From a virus: a stretch of 54,338 nucleotides of DNA. Positions 19,701 through 28,149 of the stretch are shown here, piece after piece (position 1 is the first letter of the stretch; each line of letters opens with the position of its first letter). A program made the translations under genes and the position numbers. The notes under the pieces were generated by a model. It saw only the letters and a list, made by a program, of their open reading frames with translations, was not told the DNA's origin and ran no database searches. The DNA is taken from IMG/VR virus record IMGVR_UViG_3300021389_000029, positions 1 through 54,338 of that record. One strand, 5' to 3'.

Positions 19701-22700
19701 ATATGATACATGTAATGTAAATAATTATGCGTATAGAGTTGCTATAGATTCATCTGATAAGAAAAACATTCACCAGATGTCAGAGGAAGATTTTGAATTT
19801 GCATTGAAAGCTTATAATTTTTATGAACAAACTGGTTCAAGCCCTTTCAATGTAACTTTGACAGCTGTCGGTGGGTTGACTTATGATGACGTGAAAAATT
19901 CCCTTACAATTTCTGGTATAGAAAATCCATTTTCTGATGAAATATTAAATCTATTTGTTTCTGGTGTAACTGCAATTCCAAATCCATCTGATGTACCTGT
20001 TAAAATTAATGATATTACAGATCGATATATTTTAGATGATGGATCAAAATTTAATGTTTTAGGCCTTGGTAAAGTAAAAATTAAAGGCGCGGGAGAATCT
20101 TGTAAAGGTAGGCCTATTATAGTGTATTCGTATTGGTCACATGGTGTAGGAGACTATGCTTCGGTAGATTCTTATCCAGATTATGAACTTATTGGAAATT
20201 TTGATAATATCAGATTGTCTGATGTTTTTGATTTCAGACCTGCATTAGAATGGTCTCAACTCGATGGGACGGGCGGATTAGTTGGCGGTGGATGGCCAAA
20301 TGTACTAGGTGTTGTAAATAGTCCATCTGGAGATTACCCCAGAACGGGTAGTGCTATCAGCGCCGATTTACGGGGATATTTGGGTCGTAAAGATAAACTT
20401 TATGCAACAGAAAAAGGTAAATTTTTAATAAAATATGGCAGTTCTTCTATATCTCCTCAAATGCCCGATGATCCTGTAAATGGAATGGTTTTATATGAAT
20501 TAACGACATTACCATATACTGAGGGTCCAGAATCTATATCAATTTCGATGATGGATAATAGAAGATATACCATGAAGGATATTGGAAAATTGGAAAAAAG
20601 AATTTCCAATTTGGAATATTATACATCTCTCAATCTTTTAGAAAAAGATACAATGGATATGAAAGTTACAGATGCCGATGGAAATGATAGATTTAAAAAT
20701 GGGTTCATTGTAGATCAGTTTCAAAATCATAGTGTTGGTGCAACAGCAGATCCAGATTATAGAGTTGCTATTGACAGCAATAGGGGAGAACTGAGACCAT
20801 TCCATACATCAAAAAATGTTAATCTTGCTATCAACACATTAGAATCTAGTGGGTATGCTCTTAAAGAACAGAAAATTTACTTGCCATATACTAGTGAACA
20901 GGTTATGGCACAAGAAAAATCATCTAAAACTATCAACGTAAATCCATTTGCTATTTTCTCATTTAGAGGAAGTTTGCAACTTTTCCCTTCGACTGATGAT
21001 TGGAAAGAAACCAATCAGGCTCCAGATATTGTAACAGATAAAAGAGATGAATATGAGGTATTTGAACATTTACTTCCTGCCGATGGAGTCATGGGTACGG
21101 AATGGGGCGAATGGGAAAATAACTGGACCGGTGTAGTGGAAGGTAGAACTACTGTTACAAAAAACTCATGGGCCCAAAATAAAGCTTTTAAAATCTCGCG
21201 GGGATTGACCAACTGGGGCGTGCCTAGAACTTCGACAAGAACAACACAACAAAAAAGAGTGGGCACAAAAACTCGCACAGGACAACAGACAACCGTGGCG
21301 CCTTTAGATAAAAGAGAAAGTTACGGGACCAAAACTCTGAAAACTGAAGTGATTCCTTATATTCGTTCAAGAAATGTTTATTTCTCTGCTGAAAAAATGA
21401 AACCAAATACCAAATTGTATGCATTTTTTGATGGTGTAGCAGTTTCAGAGTTTTGTGAAAGCACCAGAAAATTCACATTTACGGATACAAATGAGGTTAT
21501 TGCCGAGTGGTTTAAAAACAATAGAGATGTGATAGTAGACAATAGAGGAAATGTTGGTTTGGTAGGAGATACCAGCGAACATAAAGTCAATATATATGAT
21601 GTTGATTGGATCGATTCAACCACTATTACACTACATGTGGGACCGGATAATGTATTTGCACAATTTGGTAGTCGCGATGGTTCATATACTACTGGAGAGC
21701 AAATGACTGTTAGGTGGCCGGATCCAGATAGTCCAACTGGTCTTTCTGAAAAACGTGTAGGAACATTGCCTGCCGGGGATAATGTAATAGCGGCAAATTC
21801 AGATCTCAAAACGGATGAAGCTGGATTTATTTCTGGAATATTTTCATTACCCAATAGTGCAAATATAAGATTTAAAACTGGCGAAAGAATTTTTAGAATG
21901 TCAGACCAAGTAAACAATGCATCTGATGCAGGCACAGAAGGGCAAACAACATATGCTGCAACTGGTATTATAGAAACTGTTGCTGATCAAATTGTCTTGA
22001 CAAGAGTTCCGGAATTTACAGTCACCGATGTTAGTGACGAAGAACCTATTAGTAAACGGCTTCCGCCGATAAATCAAGTTTTTCAGAGTGGTGGCTGGTA
22101 TGATCCACTTGCACAGACAATTATGGTTGATATGGATGGTGGTATGTTTATTAGTGCTGTAGACCTATTCTTTTCCACTAAAGACGATTTTAAACCCGTC
22201 ACATGTCAAATTAGACACACTGTAAACGGATATCCTGGCCCTAAGATTTTGGGCGAAAAAGTCTTATATCCAAAAGATGTAAATATTTCTGAATTAGGTA
22301 CAACACCGACTCAGTTTGTATTCCCTTCTCCAATTTATGTACAAGATCAAACGGAATATTGTATTGTTATCTTAGCAGACACTCAGGGTTATAGATGTCA
22401 TATTTCTAGGATGGGACAAGAAGCCGTCGATGGTAGTGGAACAATTTCTGCTCAACCACATGCGGGTGTGTTCTTTAAATCTCAAAATGCGTCTACTTGG
22501 ACAGCTGATCAAATGGAAGATTTGAAATTTAGAGTACATAGAGCAGTATTTGATACATCTGCTCGCGGCGAGGTAATACTAGAAAACACAGAATATGATG
22601 ATAATAATAACGATCTATGGTCAAAAGAATTTGGTCCACAGAGTATGAAAATAACTGAAAATTCATCAAAAATTACATTTAATATTAATGACACTTCAGG

Positions 22701-23751
22701 ATTTGTTTCGACAGACCGGTGGTCCGGACAAGGATATAACTATGTTACTTTATCAGATTTTCATGGAACATATGATGTATTTCCATCAGAATCTTTTAAC
22801 GGCGACCACTTAGTTACCGAAACGACTTATAATACATTCACTATTGATATGAGAAATAGTTTTTATAAACAGGGATCGTCTTCTCAAAGTATTGCATATT
22901 CTGCAGCTGAATTGCCAACAGCAACTAATACATACACTCCAAAAAGTAATACCGGATTTTTACCTAGATTTAAAAGTAATTTTAAATATGATTTGATGAA
23001 ACCGACTATTCAAACAATAGAATTGCCAAATACTGATATTACTGCACAATTTAGAGGATTGTCTGGAACATCACAAGATTCCAACAAAGTGCCAGGAATC
23101 AAGGATGCAAATTATCAGTATTTTGTACCCAATCAAAATATAGAATTTTCTTCTCCGATGATGATGGCAACAAATACAAATGAAAGACTTTTCAACAGAT
23201 CCGGTACTGCATTAGACAAAAAATCTCTGGCAATAAAATTGAATCTGATAAGCCAATTTGATAATATTTCTCCTGTTGTTGATACACAAAGAATGAGTGC
23301 AATTCTTATATCAAATAAAACGAACAGTCCTTCAAACGCAACTGTTGGACAGAGAGGATATGTCAATACTGGATTTATTGCAGAAACAGAACCAACTAAC
23401 GGTTCAATTGCAACTAAATATATAACAAAGGAAGTCACACTAGAACAGTCATCCACATCTCTGAAGACCGTTGCGTCTGTAAATAAACAGTCGCCATGTG
23501 ATATTGATTTTTACTATAGAATCAAAACTTCAGAAGAACAAGTTTTCGTTGACCGGCCTTGGGTATTAATGGAAAGACCAGATATCTATAGTGTCAACTC
23601 TATAAACGAAGATGATTTCAAAGAGTTTGAATTTGATGTGCAAAATTTACCAGAATTTACTTCTGTTTCGGTAAAAATTGTTATGTCAACTGAAAATTCA
23701 TCTATTGTACCAAAAGTAAAAGACCTAAGAATAATTGCATTGGCGAGTTAA
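16741..23751 (+). CDS. Very large DUF4815-type baseplate or fibre structural protein
   Basis: A 2336-residue virion protein. The N-terminal ~430 residues carry the DUF4815 signature seen after gp8 in marine T4-like phages: TPYFDDYDINKGYLKILF, IQARELTQMQSLLQQQI, LSDHFFKEGAMVIPGQ, then GVYYISGQLVKV. Around nt 20560-20640 there is a predicted coiled coil, MKDIGKLEKRISNLEYYTSL, which in such proteins precedes a conserved D-A-D-G-N-D-R-F-K-N-G-F segment. Further on: VIPYIRSRNVYFSAEKMKPN and, near nt 22100-22400, a beta module with FFSTKDDFKPVTCQI, VNGYPGPKILGEKV and FPSPIYVQDQTEYCIVILAD. Its role is peripheral baseplate or fibre attachment by family context; no enzyme motif is seen. It starts at an ATG preceded by GAGAGAAG. 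The next gene starts 2 bases after the stop. Confidence 0.8.
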   Translation: MTLNLNVTPYFDDYDINKGYLKILFKPGNSIQARELTQMQSLLQQQITNLSDHFFKEGAMVIPGQSAIDLNAQYVKVMLPTTLPSANDFVGKIVQGNKTGLKALVVKHVDIFDGNSDGDFTDYAADGDEPTTLYLKYLDGAPAPNTQVNVGSGLVSIQNSVPGTTTFTVNGETVTIDEGATSTFVEGETLVTTGTDGSTLTCEVMSNSVVSRPIGQGTIAFIEEGVYYISGQLVKVQAQSIVLSKYTSEPTAKIGLDISQSVITSNDDSSLLDTSLGSVNYNAPGADRLKVVLTLVKKDIDVVDTSDFVELITVKNGTVAKEAARDDYEILMKTLARRTYDESGDYTVRPFKLDIREYYKENFNDGVFDMSDFVFNTDVEARFWAETKMPEEYGMTIDGVGQSHQITQQDINNYPDQVLDTTQTKYYPGVTHQNLINAVRNKIAIGIESGKAYIKGYEVEPKALSKEGKYLIYDKAREIYKENNEFIPVDLGPYIFVSDMKGLPKINSAVNLVNCHIGKSASEKWVSVPADSNTTSLNIAGMTVDGVAGEIPPVMFDGGAETLTSNVYGIDIVGTAKVKAISYYEDSSSGARSYNHTTGDFRPPVTTQETAIYKLYLYDINFETNPRTNAEYNILDARSVTSQETHGATKVYDFGSNILTKMSMMQQEGNFSRKSLIYQKNNDAIRGIVYDYNSFNGSLLVKELNSGNAGGSNGSVGDTNILPRNRFALNEVIFEAIGVSSGGNFANTGNSTDGTISNTTTTARLFSKSVISNSLGGSIIETGNNWLKTIRSIDDISGTSTVDTQYSVMKEFVTSSSNLGSVTLTLAAADEYFEQTTTLYNVWTPPNGTSLFAGEVGTQSNFSFSSDLKSVTFITTLSSMSNLNVLVPVRKTQSKEKIKTENTQIYMPYTLTSLTGGTISGQNWDSNTTNNDTNNTNTYDIDIASQRSSSSGQLLSTLTGLGVSTDLSLSINEFQLHHSDIVSLKKIYDTCNVNNYAYRVAIDSSDKKNIHQMSEEDFEFALKAYNFYEQTGSSPFNVTLTAVGGLTYDDVKNSLTISGIENPFSDEILNLFVSGVTAIPNPSDVPVKINDITDRYILDDGSKFNVLGLGKVKIKGAGESCKGRPIIVYSYWSHGVGDYASVDSYPDYELIGNFDNIRLSDVFDFRPALEWSQLDGTGGLVGGGWPNVLGVVNSPSGDYPRTGSAISADLRGYLGRKDKLYATEKGKFLIKYGSSSISPQMPDDPVNGMVLYELTTLPYTEGPESISISMMDNRRYTMKDIGKLEKRISNLEYYTSLNLLEKDTMDMKVTDADGNDRFKNGFIVDQFQNHSVGATADPDYRVAIDSNRGELRPFHTSKNVNLAINTLESSGYALKEQKIYLPYTSEQVMAQEKSSKTINVNPFAIFSFRGSLQLFPSTDDWKETNQAPDIVTDKRDEYEVFEHLLPADGVMGTEWGEWENNWTGVVEGRTTVTKNSWAQNKAFKISRGLTNWGVPRTSTRTTQQKRVGTKTRTGQQTTVAPLDKRESYGTKTLKTEVIPYIRSRNVYFSAEKMKPNTKLYAFFDGVAVSEFCESTRKFTFTDTNEVIAEWFKNNRDVIVDNRGNVGLVGDTSEHKVNIYDVDWIDSTTITLHVGPDNVFAQFGSRDGSYTTGEQMTVRWPDPDSPTGLSEKRVGTLPAGDNVIAANSDLKTDEAGFISGIFSLPNSANIRFKTGERIFRMSDQVNNASDAGTEGQTTYAATGIIETVADQIVLTRVPEFTVTDVSDEEPISKRLPPINQVFQSGGWYDPLAQTIMVDMDGGMFISAVDLFFSTKDDFKPVTCQIRHTVNGYPGPKILGEKVLYPKDVNISELGTTPTQFVFPSPIYVQDQTEYCIVILADTQGYRCHISRMGQEAVDGSGTISAQPHAGVFFKSQNASTWTADQMEDLKFRVHRAVFDTSARGEVILENTEYDDNNNDLWSKEFGPQSMKITENSSKITFNINDTSGFVSTDRWSGQGYNYVTLSDFHGTYDVFPSESFNGDHLVTETTYNTFTIDMRNSFYKQGSSSQSIAYSAAELPTATNTYTPKSNTGFLPRFKSNFKYDLMKPTIQTIELPNTDITAQFRGLSGTSQDSNKVPGIKDANYQYFVPNQNIEFSSPMMMATNTNERLFNRSGTALDKKSLAIKLNLISQFDNISPVVDTQRMSAILISNKTNSPSNATVGQRGYVNTGFIAETEPTNGSIATKYITKEVTLEQSSTSLKTVASVNKQSPCDIDFYYRIKTSEEQVFVDRPWVLMERPDIYSVNSINEDDFKEFEFDVQNLPEFTSVSVKIVMSTENSSIVPKVKDLRIIALAS

Positions 23752-23753
23752 AG

Positions 23754-23963
23754 ATGAAAAAAGAAAAAATAAAAGTACAAGATCACGAAGATTATGTGAG
23801 AGATAGTTCCACAAATGCAATTATTAATACCGATATAAAATCATATAAACAGTATATGACAAAAATTAATGCACAAAAACAAACAAAAGAAGATATCCGA
23901 GATTTGCAAAATGAGATGTCAGAAATAAAAGAACTTTTAATAAAGATATTGGAGAAAAAATAA
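23754..23963 (+). CDS. Small coiled-coil virion-associated protein
   Basis: A 69-residue, highly charged protein. The N-terminal half contains HEDYVRDSSTNAIINTDIKS; the C-terminal ~28 residues (DIRDLQNEMSEIKELLIKIL) form a clear leucine/isoleucine heptad coiled coil. Small proteins of this make-up follow large baseplate proteins in many T4-like marine phages, but I know of no assigned function. The tight spacing (2 bases after the DUF4815 gene, 1 base before the next ATG) and in-frame codon usage support a real gene. It could be a minor structural or assembly (trimerisation) factor. Confidence 0.7.
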   Translation: MKKEKIKVQDHEDYVRDSSTNAIINTDIKSYKQYMTKINAQKQTKEDIRDLQNEMSEIKELLIKILEKK

Positions 23964-23964
23964 A

Positions 23965-25155
23965 ATGGCCGTAGAATATCCAACACTGGTATCTGTTTTA
24001 ACTACAGATACATTCGAAGAATGGCGCAAAAAAACCAATTCTATGATCCTCCACACAGAGGCCGGAAGACAAAACATTGGTGATCTGGGACTTCTAAACA
24101 CCGATAGTAAAGTTTCTATTGTGAATGCAATCAACGAAGTCGATGCCCATGCAGATCAAAACACGCAAAATATTGGCAATTTGTCACTTCTTAATTCAGA
24201 CATTAGTGCTGTAGATTTAGTTTCTGCTATCAATAATAATTATGATTGGCAAAAAATAAATACTGACTCACAAATAGACAAAGAAGTTATTGATAGAAAA
24301 GCAGCAGATTCTGCAATTCAATCTGAATTGGATTTAACCCAAACATCTTTGGGTATACTTTCTAATGGAACATTTAATATTATGGTTGGTAGTAATTATC
24401 TTAGTACTGCTAACAATTTGCAGGGTGCGGTGTCCTTATTGGATGCAGCCACCAAGACTAAGGCAGATTTATTAGACACTCTGATAGCCACTATAGGCAG
24501 TGACTCTACGGCTAAATTTGATTGGTCTGATAGTACGGTAAACTATTTGACAGTAGAATCGGATGGCAGTGCAAATATCAAAAAGAATATGGTAATTCTC
24601 GATCAGAGAATTAAAACTAATACAGACGCCCAACTTGCAAACACAACTGCTGTAGAATTAAATTTAATTAAAATACAAAATATTATTGCATCTTTGGGTG
24701 TTGATAGTGTGCAGGGTACTATGGTTCCGGATGCAGAGAATGATTATGCAACTTCTGCAAATATTGTGACTAATGTTAGGTTATTGGATAATGAAATTAG
24801 AACATTGGATGACAGACTAGATGGCGAAATTGAAATAAAACTCGACGCATTACGTGCTGATATAGAGAAGAGAACTAAAATAGAAGATGTTGGAACTGTC
24901 TCAAATTTAAGTGATGGTTTAAATGGAACTACTATCATAGATGCAATAAATATTGTTTATGGTCTCTTGAAACCCATTGCAGATGATTATAATAATAATG
25001 GCGGTTTTGTGAGACGAAATAAGGTCGATGGTGATAGTATGAATAATGGACTAGACATAAACGATGGCGATTTAAAAGTGCAAGGGGCTGCAGGGACTTC
25101 AAGGCGGATTACTTGCACCGGAGATATTGTAGCATATATCGGTTCTGTTGCATAA
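23965..25155 (+). CDS. Fibre-like structural protein, helical repeats
   Basis: A 396-residue protein starting MAVEYPTLVSVLTTDTFEEW, an N-terminal motif that recurs in marine myovirus fibre proteins. Several internal units read N-I-G-x-L-x-L-L-N-(T/S)-D followed by a V-x-A-I-N helix (for example NIGDLGLLNTDSKVSIVNAI and NIGNLSLLNSDISAVDLVSA), which suggests repeating helical fibre segments. The C-terminus (RRNKVDGDSMNNGLDINDGD) resembles the thin beta-fibre ends where a trimeric fibre connects to a further subunit. It has no enzyme motif. It is probably a fibre shaft or connector acting with the next gene. Confidence 0.65.
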   Translation: MAVEYPTLVSVLTTDTFEEWRKKTNSMILHTEAGRQNIGDLGLLNTDSKVSIVNAINEVDAHADQNTQNIGNLSLLNSDISAVDLVSAINNNYDWQKINTDSQIDKEVIDRKAADSAIQSELDLTQTSLGILSNGTFNIMVGSNYLSTANNLQGAVSLLDAATKTKADLLDTLIATIGSDSTAKFDWSDSTVNYLTVESDGSANIKKNMVILDQRIKTNTDAQLANTTAVELNLIKIQNIIASLGVDSVQGTMVPDAENDYATSANIVTNVRLLDNEIRTLDDRLDGEIEIKLDALRADIEKRTKIEDVGTVSNLSDGLNGTTIIDAINIVYGLLKPIADDYNNNGGFVRRNKVDGDSMNNGLDINDGDLKVQGAAGTSRRITCTGDIVAYIGSVA

Positions 25156-25158
25156 ATA
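25151..25158 (+). promoter_or_regulatory. Possible variant late promoter, CATAAATA
   Basis: One mismatch from the TATAAATA octamer, overlapping the stop codon of the preceding gene, 19 bases before the ATG at 25178. It is weaker evidence than the exact matches but is in the same kind of position. Confidence 0.4.
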
Positions 25159-25177
25159 AACAAAAAGAGTACAAAAC

Positions 25178-28120
25178 ATGGCGATACCAAAATCAGGAAA
25201 AATATCATTATCTGAAATTGTTGTAAATTTTAGTCCAGAAAAAAACACTGCATCTCATGCAATAAGTGAATATTATAGGGCTCATCCAAATGGAAATGTA
25301 AAAGATTTTGTCAGTAATAGAAATATCCCATTATATAGATCTGCTGGTATTCCTAGAGAAATAAAATGGTCAGATTTTCATGGATCTGGATTGCAATCTG
25401 AATATTATTGGCCAATTCCAGAACTTTGTACAGACTCATTTCATCTTTTTGGAAAGGGTGTTGAGAATTGGGATGGAGTGAAAGATTCAACTAATGAATA
25501 TGTAGGACGCGATGATACTGAAGCTTCAATGACAATACCAGTTTTTAATGAACAAGCAACAATATCTATCCCTCCATTGAAATTTGATATTGGAAGCGAG
25601 CTGGGCGAAGATTTGAGATATGAAAGAATTTTAGAAAATACTTCTACTGTTGCAAAAAATTTGGGATTGCCTACAACTAGTTTTACCTCTGGTCACTGGC
25701 AAATGATAGTACCTAAAAAATTCAAAAGACTCAAGATTATGGTAGTTTCTGGTGGTGGTTCTGGTAGTGTCCAGAAAACTATTGTGTCTGGCGATCAATT
25801 GAAAAATAAAAAAACAAAAGGTATTGTAGAAAATGGTTATGATGGTGGAAATTCTACCGTTTGGTTAGAAACTGCATCTATAAATCTGTCCGGCGGCGCC
25901 GGCGGGGGAGATGTTTCTAAAGATGGTGGGGTTATCAAGTCTGGTAATGAATACGATCAGACATTATCAACAACAGAAAATCCTATTGTAACTGGTGGTT
26001 TTGCAACTTCATATGAAAACAAATCAGCTGATACGCCGACAGAATATATAATATCTGATACAATGGTTCCTGATAATGGTAGTATTTCTTTTGGACGAAA
26101 TAATTTTCCCATCAACATTTTGCACAAAATTGGACGTCCTAAAGAACTTCGTGGACATGCTACGAATCGCGAAAGCGGCCTTGGTGAAGATTCTCTGTTC
26201 GGCACTGGCGGCACGCCAGGAATTGAATATACATATGCTGGAGAACGGCAAATAGATATAACACAAGTGCCGGATAGCTCATTTGGTGTTGGTGGTGCTG
26301 CAGGGCAACATGGGGGTCGTGGATCGGATGAAACTGGTTATACAGGAACCCAAGCAGGACAGAGTGGGGTGACAGGATATTTTGGGGATTTTGAAGTAAA
26401 TGGGGGCGATATTGTAAATATCAATGTTGGCGCTGGAGGAAAAAGTTCTATTAATTATTATCAAGATTTTGATCCCGAAACTGCTTCTGATGATTATGAC
26501 GGCATGTCCAATACTCGAATTTCTGAATCTGGTTATGGTGGAAATGGAGTTGTGCAAATAATTGGGTCTTATGGACATTCTCATTCCAAATTGAGTCATC
26601 CTGGCTGGATACTGGAAGATGAATTAGGTAATATTTTATCATCTTCTTATGCACGAAGTTATTCCGTTCGCGGAGAGACAACATTTCAAGGAGCAATGAC
26701 TTCTGCCAGAACTATTGACGTAATGGGATCGAATGATGTAAACAATCCAAAAATGTACCGATTAAGATTTAGTGCAAGAATTGGAAAAAATGGCGATGTA
26801 CCTATGAAAACAACCTTCTGTCACATAGGAAAAAAATCAGTAAAAGTAAAAGCATTGACGAAAAAAATATTTTTGAATAGTCCTATTTTAGAAAAATTAT
26901 ATGAAAATCCCGATGCATCTTTGGATGTAGAACAAGTAACCGGCGTTTATATGCCTAGGGGGGAGACCGACTATGAAGAAGTAGATAATTGGTTCATTCC
27001 AACATGTCCTGTTAAGTTTGAATTGACACATAGAGGATCGTATAATAACACAGCGACATTTACAAAAGTGCCATCTACTGCTGTATCACAATCGCGCGGC
27101 GGCGGGCCAGATACTTTTACTTTAAGCAAAAGTAAAAGTGTAATAGAATTCACAATGGCATCAAGAGAAAGATATGTATTAAAACCACAAAATTTGGATG
27201 GAACAGGTAGAAGTAAATCTTCATCTAATAGGCTTGCATCTTTTGTAAGAAGTAGAAATCAAATGCAATTAGATGAAAGTGGTGGAATGAACTCTTTTGC
27301 AAATGCTGACATGGCAATTAAATATACTGGTATGGGTGGGTTTTACTTGAGCTCAAATACTTTTTCCCCAGTTCGAATTGATAAAACCAACTCGGCATCT
27401 TCCGGTGTACAAACTCATCATCTTGCACATCGAATTAATAATCTGAACGGTAATGGCATGGTATTGACCGAATATAATAGTAATTGGACAATCGGCGGTG
27501 GAACGTTTGGTTCACCCAAAACTTTAAATTCTAGTAATTTTCCAGATTTATTTGAAAATAAAACAGTAGCTTGGGAAACTTCCGAAGATGGTATAGATAG
27601 TAAACAAGTCTATTGGATTAAAGATGGTTGGGAATCTCTTGCTAGAAGTATTTTTTCCGACTCTGGCGGAGCTACAAATACTACTCATTTTAGTTGTGGT
27701 TATAGAGGTAATGCACAAAATGGTACTGGAACAACCGTAGCACATACATGGGTGAAGAAAAAAGATAAATGGTGGGATGTGAACATCAAGCCATCACACT
27801 GTTGTACTGCGGCTGAGAATCGTGGTATAATGACTTTCACAGAAGTTAAAAAACTTCGGGCCTGGCACAGAAAACAACCTATAATCTGGCAAGAAGGATA
27901 TGATATCTGGGGCAAAGTAATCGCTGATACTCTTATTTCAAAATCTGATTGGTCGTCCAGAAGAGTTGTAGATTATTATAAACATAAAATATATGGAAAA
28001 AGATCATTTGGTTCTACTCTTGCAGATATAGTGATATATCCTATATCTATGATTGTTGGTACATATGTGTGTGTATCTAAGGGATTATCAAAACTATTTA
28101 GACGGACAAAACCGTTATAA
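25178..28120 (+). CDS. Glycine-rich adhesin-like fibre protein
   Basis: A 980-residue protein. The N-terminus has the S-G-x-I-S-L-S-E-I pattern of marine phage fibre proteins (MAIPKSGKISLSEIVVNFSP), then a partner I-K-W-S-D-F-H-G-S-G. Two glycine-rich regions follow, at residues about 188-250 (VVSGGGSGSV; LSGGAGGGDVSKDGG) and about 341-430 (GVGGAAGQHGGRGSDE; VNINVGAGGK), of the type that forms polyglycine-II bundles in gp38-like adhesins. The C-terminal ~110 residues hold a Cys-Cys pair, two Trp-containing motifs (LRAWHRKQPIIWQEGYDIWG) and a hydrophobic stretch (DIVIYPISMIVGTYVCV) before a basic end. That C-terminal block has the look of a conserved domain, but I cannot name a function. Receptor contact is an inference from the glycine-rich regions. 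Confidence 0.7.
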   Translation: MAIPKSGKISLSEIVVNFSPEKNTASHAISEYYRAHPNGNVKDFVSNRNIPLYRSAGIPREIKWSDFHGSGLQSEYYWPIPELCTDSFHLFGKGVENWDGVKDSTNEYVGRDDTEASMTIPVFNEQATISIPPLKFDIGSELGEDLRYERILENTSTVAKNLGLPTTSFTSGHWQMIVPKKFKRLKIMVVSGGGSGSVQKTIVSGDQLKNKKTKGIVENGYDGGNSTVWLETASINLSGGAGGGDVSKDGGVIKSGNEYDQTLSTTENPIVTGGFATSYENKSADTPTEYIISDTMVPDNGSISFGRNNFPINILHKIGRPKELRGHATNRESGLGEDSLFGTGGTPGIEYTYAGERQIDITQVPDSSFGVGGAAGQHGGRGSDETGYTGTQAGQSGVTGYFGDFEVNGGDIVNINVGAGGKSSINYYQDFDPETASDDYDGMSNTRISESGYGGNGVVQIIGSYGHSHSKLSHPGWILEDELGNILSSSYARSYSVRGETTFQGAMTSARTIDVMGSNDVNNPKMYRLRFSARIGKNGDVPMKTTFCHIGKKSVKVKALTKKIFLNSPILEKLYENPDASLDVEQVTGVYMPRGETDYEEVDNWFIPTCPVKFELTHRGSYNNTATFTKVPSTAVSQSRGGGPDTFTLSKSKSVIEFTMASRERYVLKPQNLDGTGRSKSSSNRLASFVRSRNQMQLDESGGMNSFANADMAIKYTGMGGFYLSSNTFSPVRIDKTNSASSGVQTHHLAHRINNLNGNGMVLTEYNSNWTIGGGTFGSPKTLNSSNFPDLFENKTVAWETSEDGIDSKQVYWIKDGWESLARSIFSDSGGATNTTHFSCGYRGNAQNGTGTTVAHTWVKKKDKWWDVNIKPSHCCTAAENRGIMTFTEVKKLRAWHRKQPIIWQEGYDIWGKVIADTLISKSDWSSRRVVDYYKHKIYGKRSFGSTLADIVIYPISMIVGTYVCVSKGLSKLFRRTKPL

Positions 28121-28123
28121 ATA
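28116..28123 (+). promoter_or_regulatory. T4-type late promoter, TATAAATA, before P1
   Basis: Exact octamer overlapping the stop codon of the glycine-rich protein gene (28118-28120), 26 bases before the ATG at 28150. Confidence 0.72.
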
Positions 28124-28149
28124 GGTATGAACTAAAATATTAGGAATTG

